Assembly: GCA_964520425.1 (NCBI GenBank)
Contig: CAZFMX010000003.1
Span: 21,607 to 85,606 of the forward strand
DNA: 64,000 nt
Reading direction: 5' to 3'
From: JAFGFY01 sp964520425
GTDB lineage: Bacteria > Desulfobacterota > DSM-4660 > Desulfatiglandales > HGW-15
Numbering within the stretch: the stretch's first letter is position 1; each line of letters begins with the position of its first letter. Below the pieces are notes generated by a model. That model saw only the letters and a list, made by a program, of their open reading frames with translations, made no database searches and was not told the DNA's origin. Made by a program: the position numbers and the translations under genes. Of this stretch, positions 23,877 to 32,361 are shown piece after piece.

Positions 23877-26042
23877 ATGATAAACATAACCTTGGCACTG
23901 GCTATCTTACTGTGCGTCGGGTTTATAGCGGCCAAACTCGGACAACTTATCCGCCTGCCTTCGGTTACCGGTTATATCTGTGCCGGATTGCTTCTCGGCC
24001 CTTCCGGATTCAATATCATCAACGAAGCGAACGTTCTCGATAAACTTGACCATTTTACTGATATCGCCCTGATTTTAATCGCCTTCGGCATCGGTGAACA
24101 TTTGGAGCTGAAAGCATTAAAACGGTCAGCAAAAAGTGTCACCTACATCGGTATAGGTGAGACATCCGGCGCGTTTTTCCTAGTCAGCGCTGGAGTCTTT
24201 ATCGTGGCATATGCCACCGGACTCGGTGATCCTGCCTGGAATATTACTCACTATCTCGTGCTTTCCCTGCTGCTTGGAGCGGTTTCCGTTGCGACGGCTC
24301 CTGCCGCCACACTCCATGTCATGCGGGAATTAAAGGCCGTCGGCCCCCTCACTAGTACGTTGATGGCTGTCGTGGCCGTAGATGATGGGCTGGCGATCAT
24401 GTTTTTTGGAATCGCAGTCTCGGCGGTTAGTCATGTTTTCGTTTCAGGCGCGGAACCCATAGGAATGGCCATCATCTCTAGTTTGTTGGAGATCACATTC
24501 TCGTTGGCAATGGGTATTGCCAGCGGATTGATTATCGATTATGTCATCCATCATCTCAAACGACGGGCGGAAATATTGGCCATTGGATTAGCCCTTTTAC
24601 TCCTTTGCAGTGAAATATCCAGGTTACTGGATCTATCACCCCTTCTTGCCGGTATGGCGGCCGGTTTTACCGTTGTGAATCGGGACCGCCGTGATGTCCG
24701 GCTTTTCCGGGCGATAAACGACTTTGAATCGCCGATATATATTTTATTTTTTACCCTAGCCGGTTCCCATCTTGATCTATCCGCGTTGGTCGTTGCCGGC
24801 TGGGTCTGCCTGGTATACTTTTTATTAAGATCCTTAGGTAAAATCATCGGGTGCAGCATAGGAGCCCGTCTCGCCCATGCCCCTTCCACGGTCACTCATT
24901 TTCTGGGTCTGGCCCTCTTACCCCAGGCAGGCGTGGCTATAGGCCTGATTTTCATCATTCGGGGCGATCCGATACTGGCTGCCTATTCTTCGATTATAAC
25001 TCCCGTTGTCCTGGGAAGTGTTGTCTTATCCGAATTGGCAGGTCCAGTATGCGCCCGTATAGCTGTTGAAAAGGCGGGAGAGGCAACTAGTCTGAGGGAG
25101 TTGCCGAAAGTTTCGATACGATCCATGTCCTCGGAGGACAATATCGTGGTAAACATGGACAGCATCCGTCTGGTTCCATGGAGTTGGGGAGATTTGAGTC
25201 AGACCCATCCACCGAAGGGTTCCGTTCTTTTTGGTGTGTCCCATTCGGGTTCCGGTCCTGGACTGGCAAGAATGGCCACTCTTTTCGCCCACCATTATCA
25301 GGCATGTCCCCTGGCGGTGAGGGTGCTTCGATCGGGTGAGGATCACCAAGACATTTATCCGGATGAAGAAACCCGGACACTATTCGAAAAAATAGAGACG
25401 GAAACAAAGTCTATGGGTTACGCGCTGGACACAAAAACCATTTGCAATGATAGCGTGGCAAACGGCATCCTGTCCCTGGCCCGGGATCAAATGGCGAGGG
25501 CTATTGTCTTGGGTCACCCCCTGGTCGTTTCAATGTCTGAATTCCGACATGTCGTTGAAAAGGTGGCTCAGGAGGCACCATGTCAGGTGATCGTCGTTCG
25601 GTTCGCGGGGGTGCTCCATACTGAAAGGATCCTGGTACCACTGGTATATCCGGATGATTTGAATACATTGGCGGAGGTCATACGTGCGTTGTCCTGTGTC
25701 GGGGAACATACGATTACACTCCTGACAACAATGAATTCAGATGCCTATGAAGAAGATTTGGAAGAGGCGGAAGAAACCCTCAGACAATGGGTAGAAAATG
25801 AGGGTCTGTCTCTTTCTGTTCGTTACCGAGCGGTAGCGACGGAGTCAAGGCTGGAAGCTATTATCGAGGAAGCATTTACCCATGATCTGATCGTCATGAC
25901 GGCTTCCCAGACCCGAGGTTTGAGACGCCTGTTTTTCGGTTCGATCGCGGAAGAGGTAGCACGGCATTGTCAGAAACCGATGCTCATTGTATACGGAGAC
26001 ATCGACCTCTCACGCTCCCATAGAGAAGTGCCGTCATTGTAA
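23877..26042 (+). CDS. Cation:proton antiporter (CPA2 type) with C-terminal Usp domains
   Basis: A 721-residue protein. Residues 1-390 hold about 12 membrane helices of the Na+/H+ exchanger family (GYICAGLLLGPSGFNI, VAVDDGLAIMFFGIA with the membrane-buried Asp pair, LLPQAGVAIGLIF). Residues ~425-575 and ~580-710 are two universal-stress-type domains; the second keeps GLRRLFFGSIAEEVARH and a final PMLIVYG. Usp tails are thought to regulate CPA transporters through nucleotides. The start ATG follows an AT-rich promoter region; no strong RBS is visible. Monocistronic, closed by a strong terminator at the stop codon. Confidence 0.88.
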   Translation: MINITLALAILLCVGFIAAKLGQLIRLPSVTGYICAGLLLGPSGFNIINEANVLDKLDHFTDIALILIAFGIGEHLELKALKRSAKSVTYIGIGETSGAFFLVSAGVFIVAYATGLGDPAWNITHYLVLSLLLGAVSVATAPAATLHVMRELKAVGPLTSTLMAVVAVDDGLAIMFFGIAVSAVSHVFVSGAEPIGMAIISSLLEITFSLAMGIASGLIIDYVIHHLKRRAEILAIGLALLLLCSEISRLLDLSPLLAGMAAGFTVVNRDRRDVRLFRAINDFESPIYILFFTLAGSHLDLSALVVAGWVCLVYFLLRSLGKIIGCSIGARLAHAPSTVTHFLGLALLPQAGVAIGLIFIIRGDPILAAYSSIITPVVLGSVVLSELAGPVCARIAVEKAGEATSLRELPKVSIRSMSSEDNIVVNMDSIRLVPWSWGDLSQTHPPKGSVLFGVSHSGSGPGLARMATLFAHHYQACPLAVRVLRSGEDHQDIYPDEETRTLFEKIETETKSMGYALDTKTICNDSVANGILSLARDQMARAIVLGHPLVVSMSEFRHVVEKVAQEAPCQVIVVRFAGVLHTERILVPLVYPDDLNTLAEVIRALSCVGEHTITLLTTMNSDAYEEDLEEAEETLRQWVENEGLSLSVRYRAVATESRLEAIIEEAFTHDLIVMTASQTRGLRRLFFGSIAEEVARHCQKPMLIVYGDIDLSRSHREVPSL

Positions 26043-26074
26043 GGGGGGACATTATACAATGTCCCCCTTTTTGT
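26042..26074 (+). terminator. Bidirectional intrinsic terminator
   Basis: AGGGGGGACATT pairs with AATGTCCCCCTT around a 6-base loop and is followed by TTTTTG. It overlaps the antiporter stop codon and also lies downstream of the convergent CAP-domain gene. Confidence 0.85.
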
Positions 26075-26124
26075 TAACTCTCGAAATTTATTCCCGTACT
26101 CTTTAGCACGGTTGCCCAAAACTA

Positions 26125-27219
26125 TCAGTCGTCCAGCAAAAGCAAAGGAATAAAGGGCGCGGCCGGTTTTTCGGATAGAGTTTCAAAGTCTAACAGCACA
26201 CTTTCCTCTTCGACGCTGATCGTCTCAGACACTCCGCCCGGTACGCCTGGGCCTGAAAGACTCACTTCATAGGAACCTGGGGAAAGTATAGGGATGGCGT
26301 ACCCGCCTGCTGCTCCTGTAACGGCATAGTATGTGCCCTGGTCCGGTGTGACTGTAACGCCACCGATCCCTTCTCCTGGATCGTACATAGAATCACCATC
26401 CGTATCTTGCCAAACAGTTCCCACAATGAAACGGTTGAAGTGGTCGACAATACTGGTATTGGCTGAGCAGTAGTTGCCTGTGACCACTAAAGGCCCTACG
26501 TCGGTATTGGGATCGGATTCAGGAACGGCCGCGATACCGGCATTTGTGTAATCGCCGTCTATGGCCATTATAGCGGCGCGATGTCCCCGCCCGTCCTGCA
26601 TGCCGGTGCCATCACCCGAAGTACCCCAGTCTATATTAAATGCAGCGTGACCGTAGACAGCGGTCTTCGTGTATGAAAAGACATTTCCGCGAGCAGACCA
26701 ATAGACAAAGCCGGATGCGTCAACCCGGTCAAACTGTCCATCATGATTCTGGCCGTCAATGCTGATCAGATATTCAGAGTGCTGCCTTGCTGCGTCATAG
26801 AGCCTCGCGTCAAAGGCCGCAGGCGGTTTCACGTCAAGGTCAGCAAACTCATCCTGTAAGACCTGAAGGTCCACACCGAAATAATCCCTTGCGGCATCAA
26901 CATCCGGATCATCCATCGTAGCAAGCCAAATGCCTTCTGCCGTCGGATCGTTTCGTGCTCGGTTCATGAACCACATAAAGGACTGTTCGTTTCCGTCCGG
27001 GTGAAGGCTATCTGCTGTTTTGTGTAGAGTCCATTCGGTGCTGGGCGTCTCAGCCTTTATCTCCTTCCTTGCCGCATGTTCCGTCTCCACTTCACGCTCG
27101 ACCTTCGGTGGATTGAGCTCAGGATACTCCTGGGCTTGGACAAGACGGAAGAGGAAAATCGGTGTGCTCAAGAACATGATAAGAAGGATCTTACCCATTA
27201 AACAGTGTTTTTTATCCAT
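26125..27219 (-). CDS. Exported CAP (SCP) domain protein with SdrD_B-type repeat
   Basis: A 364-residue protein. The frame opens with TTG 12 nt further upstream, but the ATG at 27219 with GGAAG before it is preferred. The signal peptide ends at VQAQ. Residues ~60-260 form a CAP/SCP-like domain (FMWFMNRARNDP, ARQHSEYLI, QNHDGQFDRV, GRGHRAAIM). Residues ~265-350 form a Cna-B/SdrD_B-like beta domain (VGTVWQDTDGDSMYDPGEGI) with a calcium-type Asp loop. Bacterial CAP proteins are secreted and of varied or unknown role. Box E lies 100 bp upstream of the start. It ends convergently with the antiporter gene. Confidence 0.8.
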   Translation of the reverse strand: MDKKHCLMGKILLIMFLSTPIFLFRLVQAQEYPELNPPKVEREVETEHAARKEIKAETPSTEWTLHKTADSLHPDGNEQSFMWFMNRARNDPTAEGIWLATMDDPDVDAARDYFGVDLQVLQDEFADLDVKPPAAFDARLYDAARQHSEYLISIDGQNHDGQFDRVDASGFVYWSARGNVFSYTKTAVYGHAAFNIDWGTSGDGTGMQDGRGHRAAIMAIDGDYTNAGIAAVPESDPNTDVGPLVVTGNYCSANTSIVDHFNRFIVGTVWQDTDGDSMYDPGEGIGGVTVTPDQGTYYAVTGAAGGYAIPILSPGSYEVSLSGPGVPGGVSETISVEEESVLLDFETLSEKPAAPFIPLLLLDD

Positions 27220-27329
27220 AATGACTTCCAAGAGCGCTCCAGGACCTGGATTCTGTAATCTTCACTTTGGCTACAGTATAGACTACTTTATTATCTCAAA
27301 ATCAGCGACTTTGGTCAATTGCCATATCA

Positions 27330-27380
27330 GTCTATAAGGAAAAGCCTGATTTATGGGTGAGGAGAACCTGATTTTTTTGT
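27330..27380 (-). promoter_or_regulatory. Conserved upstream box E, diverged
   Basis: Minus strand: AAATCAGGCTTTTCCTTATA ending in GAC, with a second AAAAAAATCAGGTTCTCC next to it. It matches the 3' half of boxes A-D (ATCAGGGTTTTCCCGATAGAC) but not the 5' half. It lies upstream of the CAP-domain gene. Confidence 0.4.
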
Positions 27381-27493
27381 AGTCAGTTTACTGGTCCTAC
27401 CCATTGTTGTTTCCTGAAGCAAAACCTTATCTTGACAATTCTTGAATCGCGTTTAACATGATAAAAAGGTATAAATTTAAAAAGAGGTATATC

Positions 27494-27655
27494 ATGCAGG
27501 AGAGAAAAGAATATCAAGGGACTCCCGACAGGAAAGGTGATTGGGATGTCAAGATGGCTGTTATCGTTCGAGGGAAGGAGCTAACCAAATCCGCATCACT
27601 TGGGCAAATCAAGATCCACAAAAAAGAGGGGAAAATCCAAACTGAGCACATATGA
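27494..27655 (+). CDS. Small basic hypothetical protein
   Basis: A 53-residue protein, starting at ATG 27494 with AAAGAGGT before it; an in-frame ATG 36 nt earlier lacks an RBS. Hydrophilic, with a Lys/Glu-rich C-terminus. No family recognised. It lies 33 bp upstream of the next small gene on the same strand, with which it may be co-transcribed. Confidence 0.4.
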   Translation: MQERKEYQGTPDRKGDWDVKMAVIVRGKELTKSASLGQIKIHKKEGKIQTEHI

Positions 27656-27688
27656 AAATGAACCTGAACAAACATAGGATAGAATAGA

Positions 27689-27904
27689 ATGGTTGAAACA
27701 CAGAGAGAAAAGCGATTTGGGACTGTAGCGGTCGAAATGGGCTTCATTACAGCAGAACAGGTCCTTCACGCAATGAATATACAGATAAAGGAGAATATGG
27801 AGATTGGGAAGCACCGGCTAATCGGAACGATCCTTATGGAAATGGGGGCCATGACCAGAAAGCAGGTAAAAGAGGTCTTACTGGCCATGGGTATCCCTTT
27901 GTAG
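27689..27904 (+). CDS. Small protein resembling the T2SSE/MshE N-terminal domain
   Basis: A 71-residue helical protein. RFGTVAVEMGFITAEQVLHA and RLIGTILMEMGAMTRKQVKE form the two-helix pattern GxxAVexGfit-eqv...iGxilvemGxm-t found at the N-terminus of type II secretion and pilus ATPases (the MshEN/GspE_N fold, in some proteins a c-di-GMP receptor). Stand-alone copies are common in deltaproteobacteria. Function unknown; a c-di-GMP role would be speculation. Confidence 0.55.
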   Translation: MVETQREKRFGTVAVEMGFITAEQVLHAMNIQIKENMEIGKHRLIGTILMEMGAMTRKQVKEVLLAMGIPL

Positions 27905-28085
27905 TGTGAGAAAGTCCTCTCCATTCCACCCTTCCATTTCGTTTTCAGTAAATCGTCAATTCTGGTCACAGAGCACAAGGGTTCCAGAGTTAGGAATTTA
28001 GAGCTAATAGGATTTACTTAAAGGTTATCATTACACCAGTTGATTCACAAGCGACATTCCACCGTGAGGACGATTGTTTCAGACG

Positions 28086-29645
28086 TCACCGACGGCCGTG
28101 CCGCCATACACTAATCTCTCCTCCCCCAATGGTACCGGGAAAGCTACGAATAAGCTCCCATCCTTGAGTGATGCGCGCGTAGAGATCCGGATGGTCAATC
28201 CGAAGCAGGCGGGGTAGGGTGGTGACGGCATAGCTCAGCGTCGATTCATTGGAACTCATGACCTCTTCGAATTCTTCTGAGGATTCCACGGCGATGAAAT
28301 CTAAGCCTTCTTCAAACCCGAGGCGCTTACCGTAGTAGCGATAACCCGTCACTGCCAAGTCAACGGCTAACACTTTCTCTTCCGGTCTTCGGACTTCCTG
28401 GATGTATTCGATGGATGCCCGATAAGCCTGCTTTGGCATTGAGTAATAATGTTTAAGAGAGGCTAGAGATACTACGCATATCATGAGGATTGCCGTTGTT
28501 GCCAACGTATGCGACATATGCCCTCCGTTCTTCCCACACCTCTCGGCCATCCACCCGGAAAACGCACCGATGCCTAGGACTATACTTATGATAGCGAGCG
28601 GAAGTCCAAGGAGAAGGAAGCGTGGAGAAAGAGTCAGATGCGCAGACAGTAGAAATAGTATGTTGAGAACGGGGGCCAGGGCCAATGCGACAGCCAGTTC
28701 CCATCGGCGTCTCAACAGGACGACGAACCCCCAGCTCATGATCAAAGCTAAGGGCAGCATCATAAAGGCCAATCCCGCCCCAAATCCCGCCGACAGTCCC
28801 CGGATTATCTCTTGCCGAAACTCCAAGGAAAAAAGCTGGTAGCCACTTCCTGGTTGAGAATAGACCGTTTGAAGGACCCGAGAGGCCTCGATCAGAACAG
28901 CTGCATAGAGCTGAGCCCATAGGAGACTCGTAATCACGAACACCACGGTCAGGTGTTTTAAAAGGGGAAACGGAGACACCCCGCGACGCCTCAGCAAAAA
29001 AATCGAAACACCCGACACGATGATATGAGAAAGGAAAACAAAGCCGCTCAACAGAAGCGAAGCAAAGTTCAGGAACATCGTCAATATATAGAGCACCCAG
29101 AGATGAGCACGATCTTCACGTAAGGCCTTGACAAACAAACCGGATGCGAGCAGGGAAAAAAACAGATAGGCCGTGTATCCCCGCGCGTTCTGCGAAAAGA
29201 AAACATGGTGGTAGGATACCGCCAGCAAGAGTGCCCCACTAAGGCTGGCCCATCTGGACATCACAAGCCGAGCTACCCAGTAGATTGCCGGAATCGCGGC
29301 TGTTCCGAATATCACGGCAGGCAGGCGAACCGACCATTCAACTTCCCCAAAACAGGCCACAGAGAGTTTCACCAGCAACAAGTTAAGGAGGTGGTTGTTG
29401 GAGTTGGTGTAACTCGTAAACATCTGAAGTACCGATGACTGATCGACAGTCATGACAGTCTGGATCTCATCCAACCAGAGATCGGTGTTCAAGCCCCGCA
29501 TCCTCAGCAACAGGGCCAGCATGGTGATGCCCGCGAGAAACCAATGGAACGGAAGGTCTGGTTTGGGCTCTTTTTTTCTAGCGACATCGGCGTCCCCCAG
29601 ACGCAACAGCCCCTTGAGCCACGCGAACGTCCATTTACATGTCAT
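28086..29645 (-). CDS. GT39-like membrane glycosyltransferase
   Basis: A 519-residue integral membrane protein with about 10-12 helices. LWLDEIQTV at ~57-65 contains the Asp-Glu pair of the first periplasmic loop of PMT/ArnT-type GT-C enzymes. FFSQNARGYTAYLFFSLL is the second conserved loop. These enzymes move sugars from lipid-phosphate carriers to protein or lipid acceptors on the periplasmic side. It overlaps the preceding GT2 gene by 11 nt, so the two are coupled: the GT2 enzyme would make the polyprenyl-phosphate sugar that this one uses. Confidence 0.82.
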   Translation of the reverse strand: MTCKWTFAWLKGLLRLGDADVARKKEPKPDLPFHWFLAGITMLALLLRMRGLNTDLWLDEIQTVMTVDQSSVLQMFTSYTNSNNHLLNLLLVKLSVACFGEVEWSVRLPAVIFGTAAIPAIYWVARLVMSRWASLSGALLLAVSYHHVFFSQNARGYTAYLFFSLLASGLFVKALREDRAHLWVLYILTMFLNFASLLLSGFVFLSHIIVSGVSIFLLRRRGVSPFPLLKHLTVVFVITSLLWAQLYAAVLIEASRVLQTVYSQPGSGYQLFSLEFRQEIIRGLSAGFGAGLAFMMLPLALIMSWGFVVLLRRRWELAVALALAPVLNILFLLSAHLTLSPRFLLLGLPLAIISIVLGIGAFSGWMAERCGKNGGHMSHTLATTAILMICVVSLASLKHYYSMPKQAYRASIEYIQEVRRPEEKVLAVDLAVTGYRYYGKRLGFEEGLDFIAVESSEEFEEVMSSNESTLSYAVTTLPRLLRIDHPDLYARITQGWELIRSFPGTIGGGEISVWRHGRR

Positions 29646-30363
29646 CGTAAAGGGGCTCCGGGCGAGCTTTCCTTTTCACCATCAATCCACACAATAGGTT
29701 CCAGAGATAGATGTGTGACAGTTTGAAAACGTTGATCTTCGATACACCAGCTCTGCGGCGATATTCATGAGCGGGTATCTCTACGACGCGATAGCCATGT
29801 TCCAGGCATTTCATTACCATTTCCTGCTCAATCGTTGTAAGCGAGCTGGTCAAGCAGATGGTTCGGCCCACCTCGGTGCGAATGGCCCGGAACCCGTTCT
29901 GATAGTCTGTGAACCTCACTCCAAATCGGTAGTTGATGCACAGGCTGATCATGAGGCTTCCTACCAGACGAACCACCTCTGTGATGGAGCCGAACAGTTC
30001 CTCACTTCCACCCAGCATCCGAGACCCGATCACCAGATCGGCATCGCCCGCCCTTATAGGGTCTACTAACCTCGGAATATCTGCCGGTTCATGGGAGCCA
30101 TCGGCATCAATAAAAACCGTAATTGGATGTCGGACTACGGTGAGGCCAACCCGAACCGCATTGCCCTTCCCCCGAGCATTCTCCCGGACGACCCTAGCGT
30201 CATGTGCCAGGGCAACCTCCACAGTTCTATCCGTAGAGTGCCCATCCACGACCACTAGGTCGTCCGTCATTCCTCGGACAGAGAGTAGCACATCCCCGAT
30301 TGTCTGTTCTTCGTTCCAAGCAGGAACGACGATACTAAATGGAATGTGGGGTTCGACATTCAT
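29635..30363 (-). CDS. Polyprenol-phosphate mannosyltransferase-like GT2
   Basis: A 242-residue family 2 glycosyltransferase of the dolichyl-phosphate mannose synthase type. VVPAWNEEQTI starts the fold, VVDGHSTDRT and ITVFIDADGSHEP provide the nucleotide- and metal-binding Asp residues, and EIPAHEYRRRAGVSKIN is the acceptor loop with the Arg-rich signature. It lacks the C-terminal membrane helices of GtrB types. It heads the two-gene unit with the GT39-like enzyme. Confidence 0.85.
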   Translation of the reverse strand: MNVEPHIPFSIVVPAWNEEQTIGDVLLSVRGMTDDLVVVDGHSTDRTVEVALAHDARVVRENARGKGNAVRVGLTVVRHPITVFIDADGSHEPADIPRLVDPIRAGDADLVIGSRMLGGSEELFGSITEVVRLVGSLMISLCINYRFGVRFTDYQNGFRAIRTEVGRTICLTSSLTTIEQEMVMKCLEHGYRVVEIPAHEYRRRAGVSKINVFKLSHIYLWNLLCGLMVKRKARPEPLYDDM

Positions 30364-30703
30364 AGTTCTGACCTAACACCATAGTGGAATTCATAAGAGG
30401 TTCTCTTTGGAGTGGGACCATAGGGAATTCCGGCTTGATTGTCAATAAACAAGTCGCCCCCTTGATTTTACGCTTGCATTTGGTTAAGGAAGATCAAAAA
30501 CACGTAAGATGGCCTCCCGAGAAACCGGGGCTTCGAGAGAGATGATTTTTTTGGGGAACCATCCCCCAAAGCATGTATCCGCCTCGGATCATTGTGATTT
30601 CAAGTTAGACAACTCGAATTAGTCTCACTTTTTGTGAAAAAATGTCACAGGGGCTTATTTCAGGTGTATATATAGTGTAATGGCGATATATTACGGAGCT
30701 GGC
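30364..30703. other. Divergent intergenic region
   Basis: 340 bp between the GT2 gene and the second ECF gene. It contains a small hairpin, TTTGGGG with CCCCCAAA (30551-30573). No gene was seen. Confidence 0.4.
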
Positions 30704-31582
30704 ATGTACAATCCATTTTCAGCAGATATATGTTCAAGAAAAAAGGACAAAACGCTGGTTCAACTGAGTCTAAAAGGCGATCGAGAGGCCCTGGTAAAGT
30801 TGATCGCCCGCCATCAACCGTGGATCTATAATATCGCCTTTAGAATGGTACTGGTTGTCGAGGATGCAGAGGACATTACCCAAGAAATTCTCATAAAGAT
30901 GATTACAAAGCTGTCAACTTATGATGCGGCAAAAAGCGCTTTCCGTACATGGCTATATAGAATCGTCGCCAACCATGTGATGAATATTAGAACAAGAGGT
31001 TACGAGAAATCAAATTTGGCATTAGAAGACTTCTATTCGTTTGTGGAGGAAATCCCTGATGAAAAGGCTATACCTACACCGGAGACTTCCCTGGTAATAA
31101 AGGATGTCATGGTGGGATGTGTGCTGGGCGCGCTTTTGTGTTTGGATAGGCAGCAACGACTTGTTTTCATATTGGGAGTTGTCTTTAACGTTCCTTCCAA
31201 GCAAGGTGGAGAGATAACAAGCTTAACAAGTGCTAATTTCAGAAAGATACTGTCACGAGCAAGAGCGAAACTCTACAACTTTATGAACAACAAATGCAGT
31301 ATGGTAAATAGAAATGCACCCTGTAAATGTGGAAACAAAGTTAATGAATTCATTCGACAGGGATTCCATATAATTGATAGTGTGACTTTTTATCAGGAGA
31401 ACGCCCCTAGGGTTAAGGATATGATCGAGAAAAAGATCGACCGTTTTGAAGAGGTGATTTATCGTGACTTTGTAAAATTGTATCAGAATCACCCATTCTA
31501 TGAGTCGCGGGTCTCGACAGAATGGTTGAAAATGATTCTTAATCAGCAGGAATTTAGAGAAATTTTTGATATTAAACAATGA
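30704..31582 (+). CDS. ECF-type sigma factor with C-terminal CxC extension
   Basis: A 292-residue sigma-70 family protein. Region 2 is near residues 25-95 (WIYNIAFRMVLVVEDAEDIT, FRTWLYRIVANHVMNI) and region 4 near 140-205 (GALLCLDRQQRLVFILGVVF). The last ~90 residues are an extension starting with NAPCKCGNK, a short Cys pair resembling SEC-C or the CxCxKK tail of some ECF groups, followed by helices. The start at 30704 is preferred over 30680 because GGAG lies 8 nt before it. No anti-sigma gene is adjacent, so the extension may be the regulatory part. Confidence 0.78.
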   Translation: MYNPFSADICSRKKDKTLVQLSLKGDREALVKLIARHQPWIYNIAFRMVLVVEDAEDITQEILIKMITKLSTYDAAKSAFRTWLYRIVANHVMNIRTRGYEKSNLALEDFYSFVEEIPDEKAIPTPETSLVIKDVMVGCVLGALLCLDRQQRLVFILGVVFNVPSKQGGEITSLTSANFRKILSRARAKLYNFMNNKCSMVNRNAPCKCGNKVNEFIRQGFHIIDSVTFYQENAPRVKDMIEKKIDRFEEVIYRDFVKLYQNHPFYESRVSTEWLKMILNQQEFREIFDIKQ

Positions 31583-31801
31583 ATGAAAAATGAAGGCCCC
31601 TTTGGCACTTTGCAGACGGAGAAGTGGCCAAAAACTTTTCAGAAGTGGCTTACATTGAGAGTGAGTAACCATTTGAAATGTAAGCCTGATCCGTGTAGTG
31701 ATGATGCATGGCATTTGATAAATAAAACATAATATTTCGGTTGTGCAATGTGAGGACACTTCTAGGATTCCTCTGAAAATACAAATAATAAGGAGTGGAA
31801 C

Positions 31802-32206
31802 ATGAAAGAAATGCTTTCAGTATGCGGGTACAGGTGTGATCTTTGCATGGTCTATAGGGATAATCTTGAACGTATTGGTAAAGATGAAGTAAAGGCCGGT
31901 TTTCGTAAACATTTTAAACACGATCTTGACGACGAAATCTTAGCAGGCTGCGTTGGCTGTCCGGATGGTGGAGATGAAAGCTGTTCAGTCAAAGCATGCG
32001 CACATGATAAAAAGATCGCTAACTGCGGCTATTGCGGAGAGTTTCCCTGCGACAAGGTTCGCAAAAAATTGAATGTTATTGAGGAATATTTCGACGATGT
32101 CTCCGCACTTAGCGAATGGGATCGTGATCATTATGTTGAACCGTATCGAAGTGAAGAGCGGCTACGGAAGATACAGGAGAACAATAGAAAGAGGGACACC
32201 CTATAA
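31802..32206 (+). CDS. DUF3795 cysteine-rich protein
   Basis: A 134-residue protein with the DUF3795 pattern: CGYRCDLC near the N-terminus, GCVGCPDGGD..C in the middle, and NCGYCGEFPCDKV. The paired cysteines suggest a zinc- or FeS-binding fold; the family is frequent in anaerobes and of unknown function. RBS AAGGAG. Flanked by non-coding DNA on both sides, so probably monocistronic. Confidence 0.82.
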   Translation: MKEMLSVCGYRCDLCMVYRDNLERIGKDEVKAGFRKHFKHDLDDEILAGCVGCPDGGDESCSVKACAHDKKIANCGYCGEFPCDKVRKKLNVIEEYFDDVSALSEWDRDHYVEPYRSEERLRKIQENNRKRDTL

Positions 32207-32282
32207 TGCTCCTGTCGAGCATAGAATTAACTATAGGGACGCGTAATGGGGGATGACCTAAAAATCAAAAATTTAAGTAGTC

Positions 32283-32344
32283 CCAGTTGACAATCCATTT
32301 GCTTTGCCGTCTTTTCTCCCCGGATACCTGAGGAGCCGCTTCTG
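32283..32344 (-). repeat. 60-bp structured element, copy 2
   Basis: Minus strand: CTCCTCAGGTATCCGGGGAG hairpin, then AAAAGACGGCAAAGC. It is closely similar to 20094-20154. Here it lies 18 bp past the stop of the second RCC1 gene. Confidence 0.5.
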
Positions 32345-32361
32345 AGCATTTGGATCGACAT

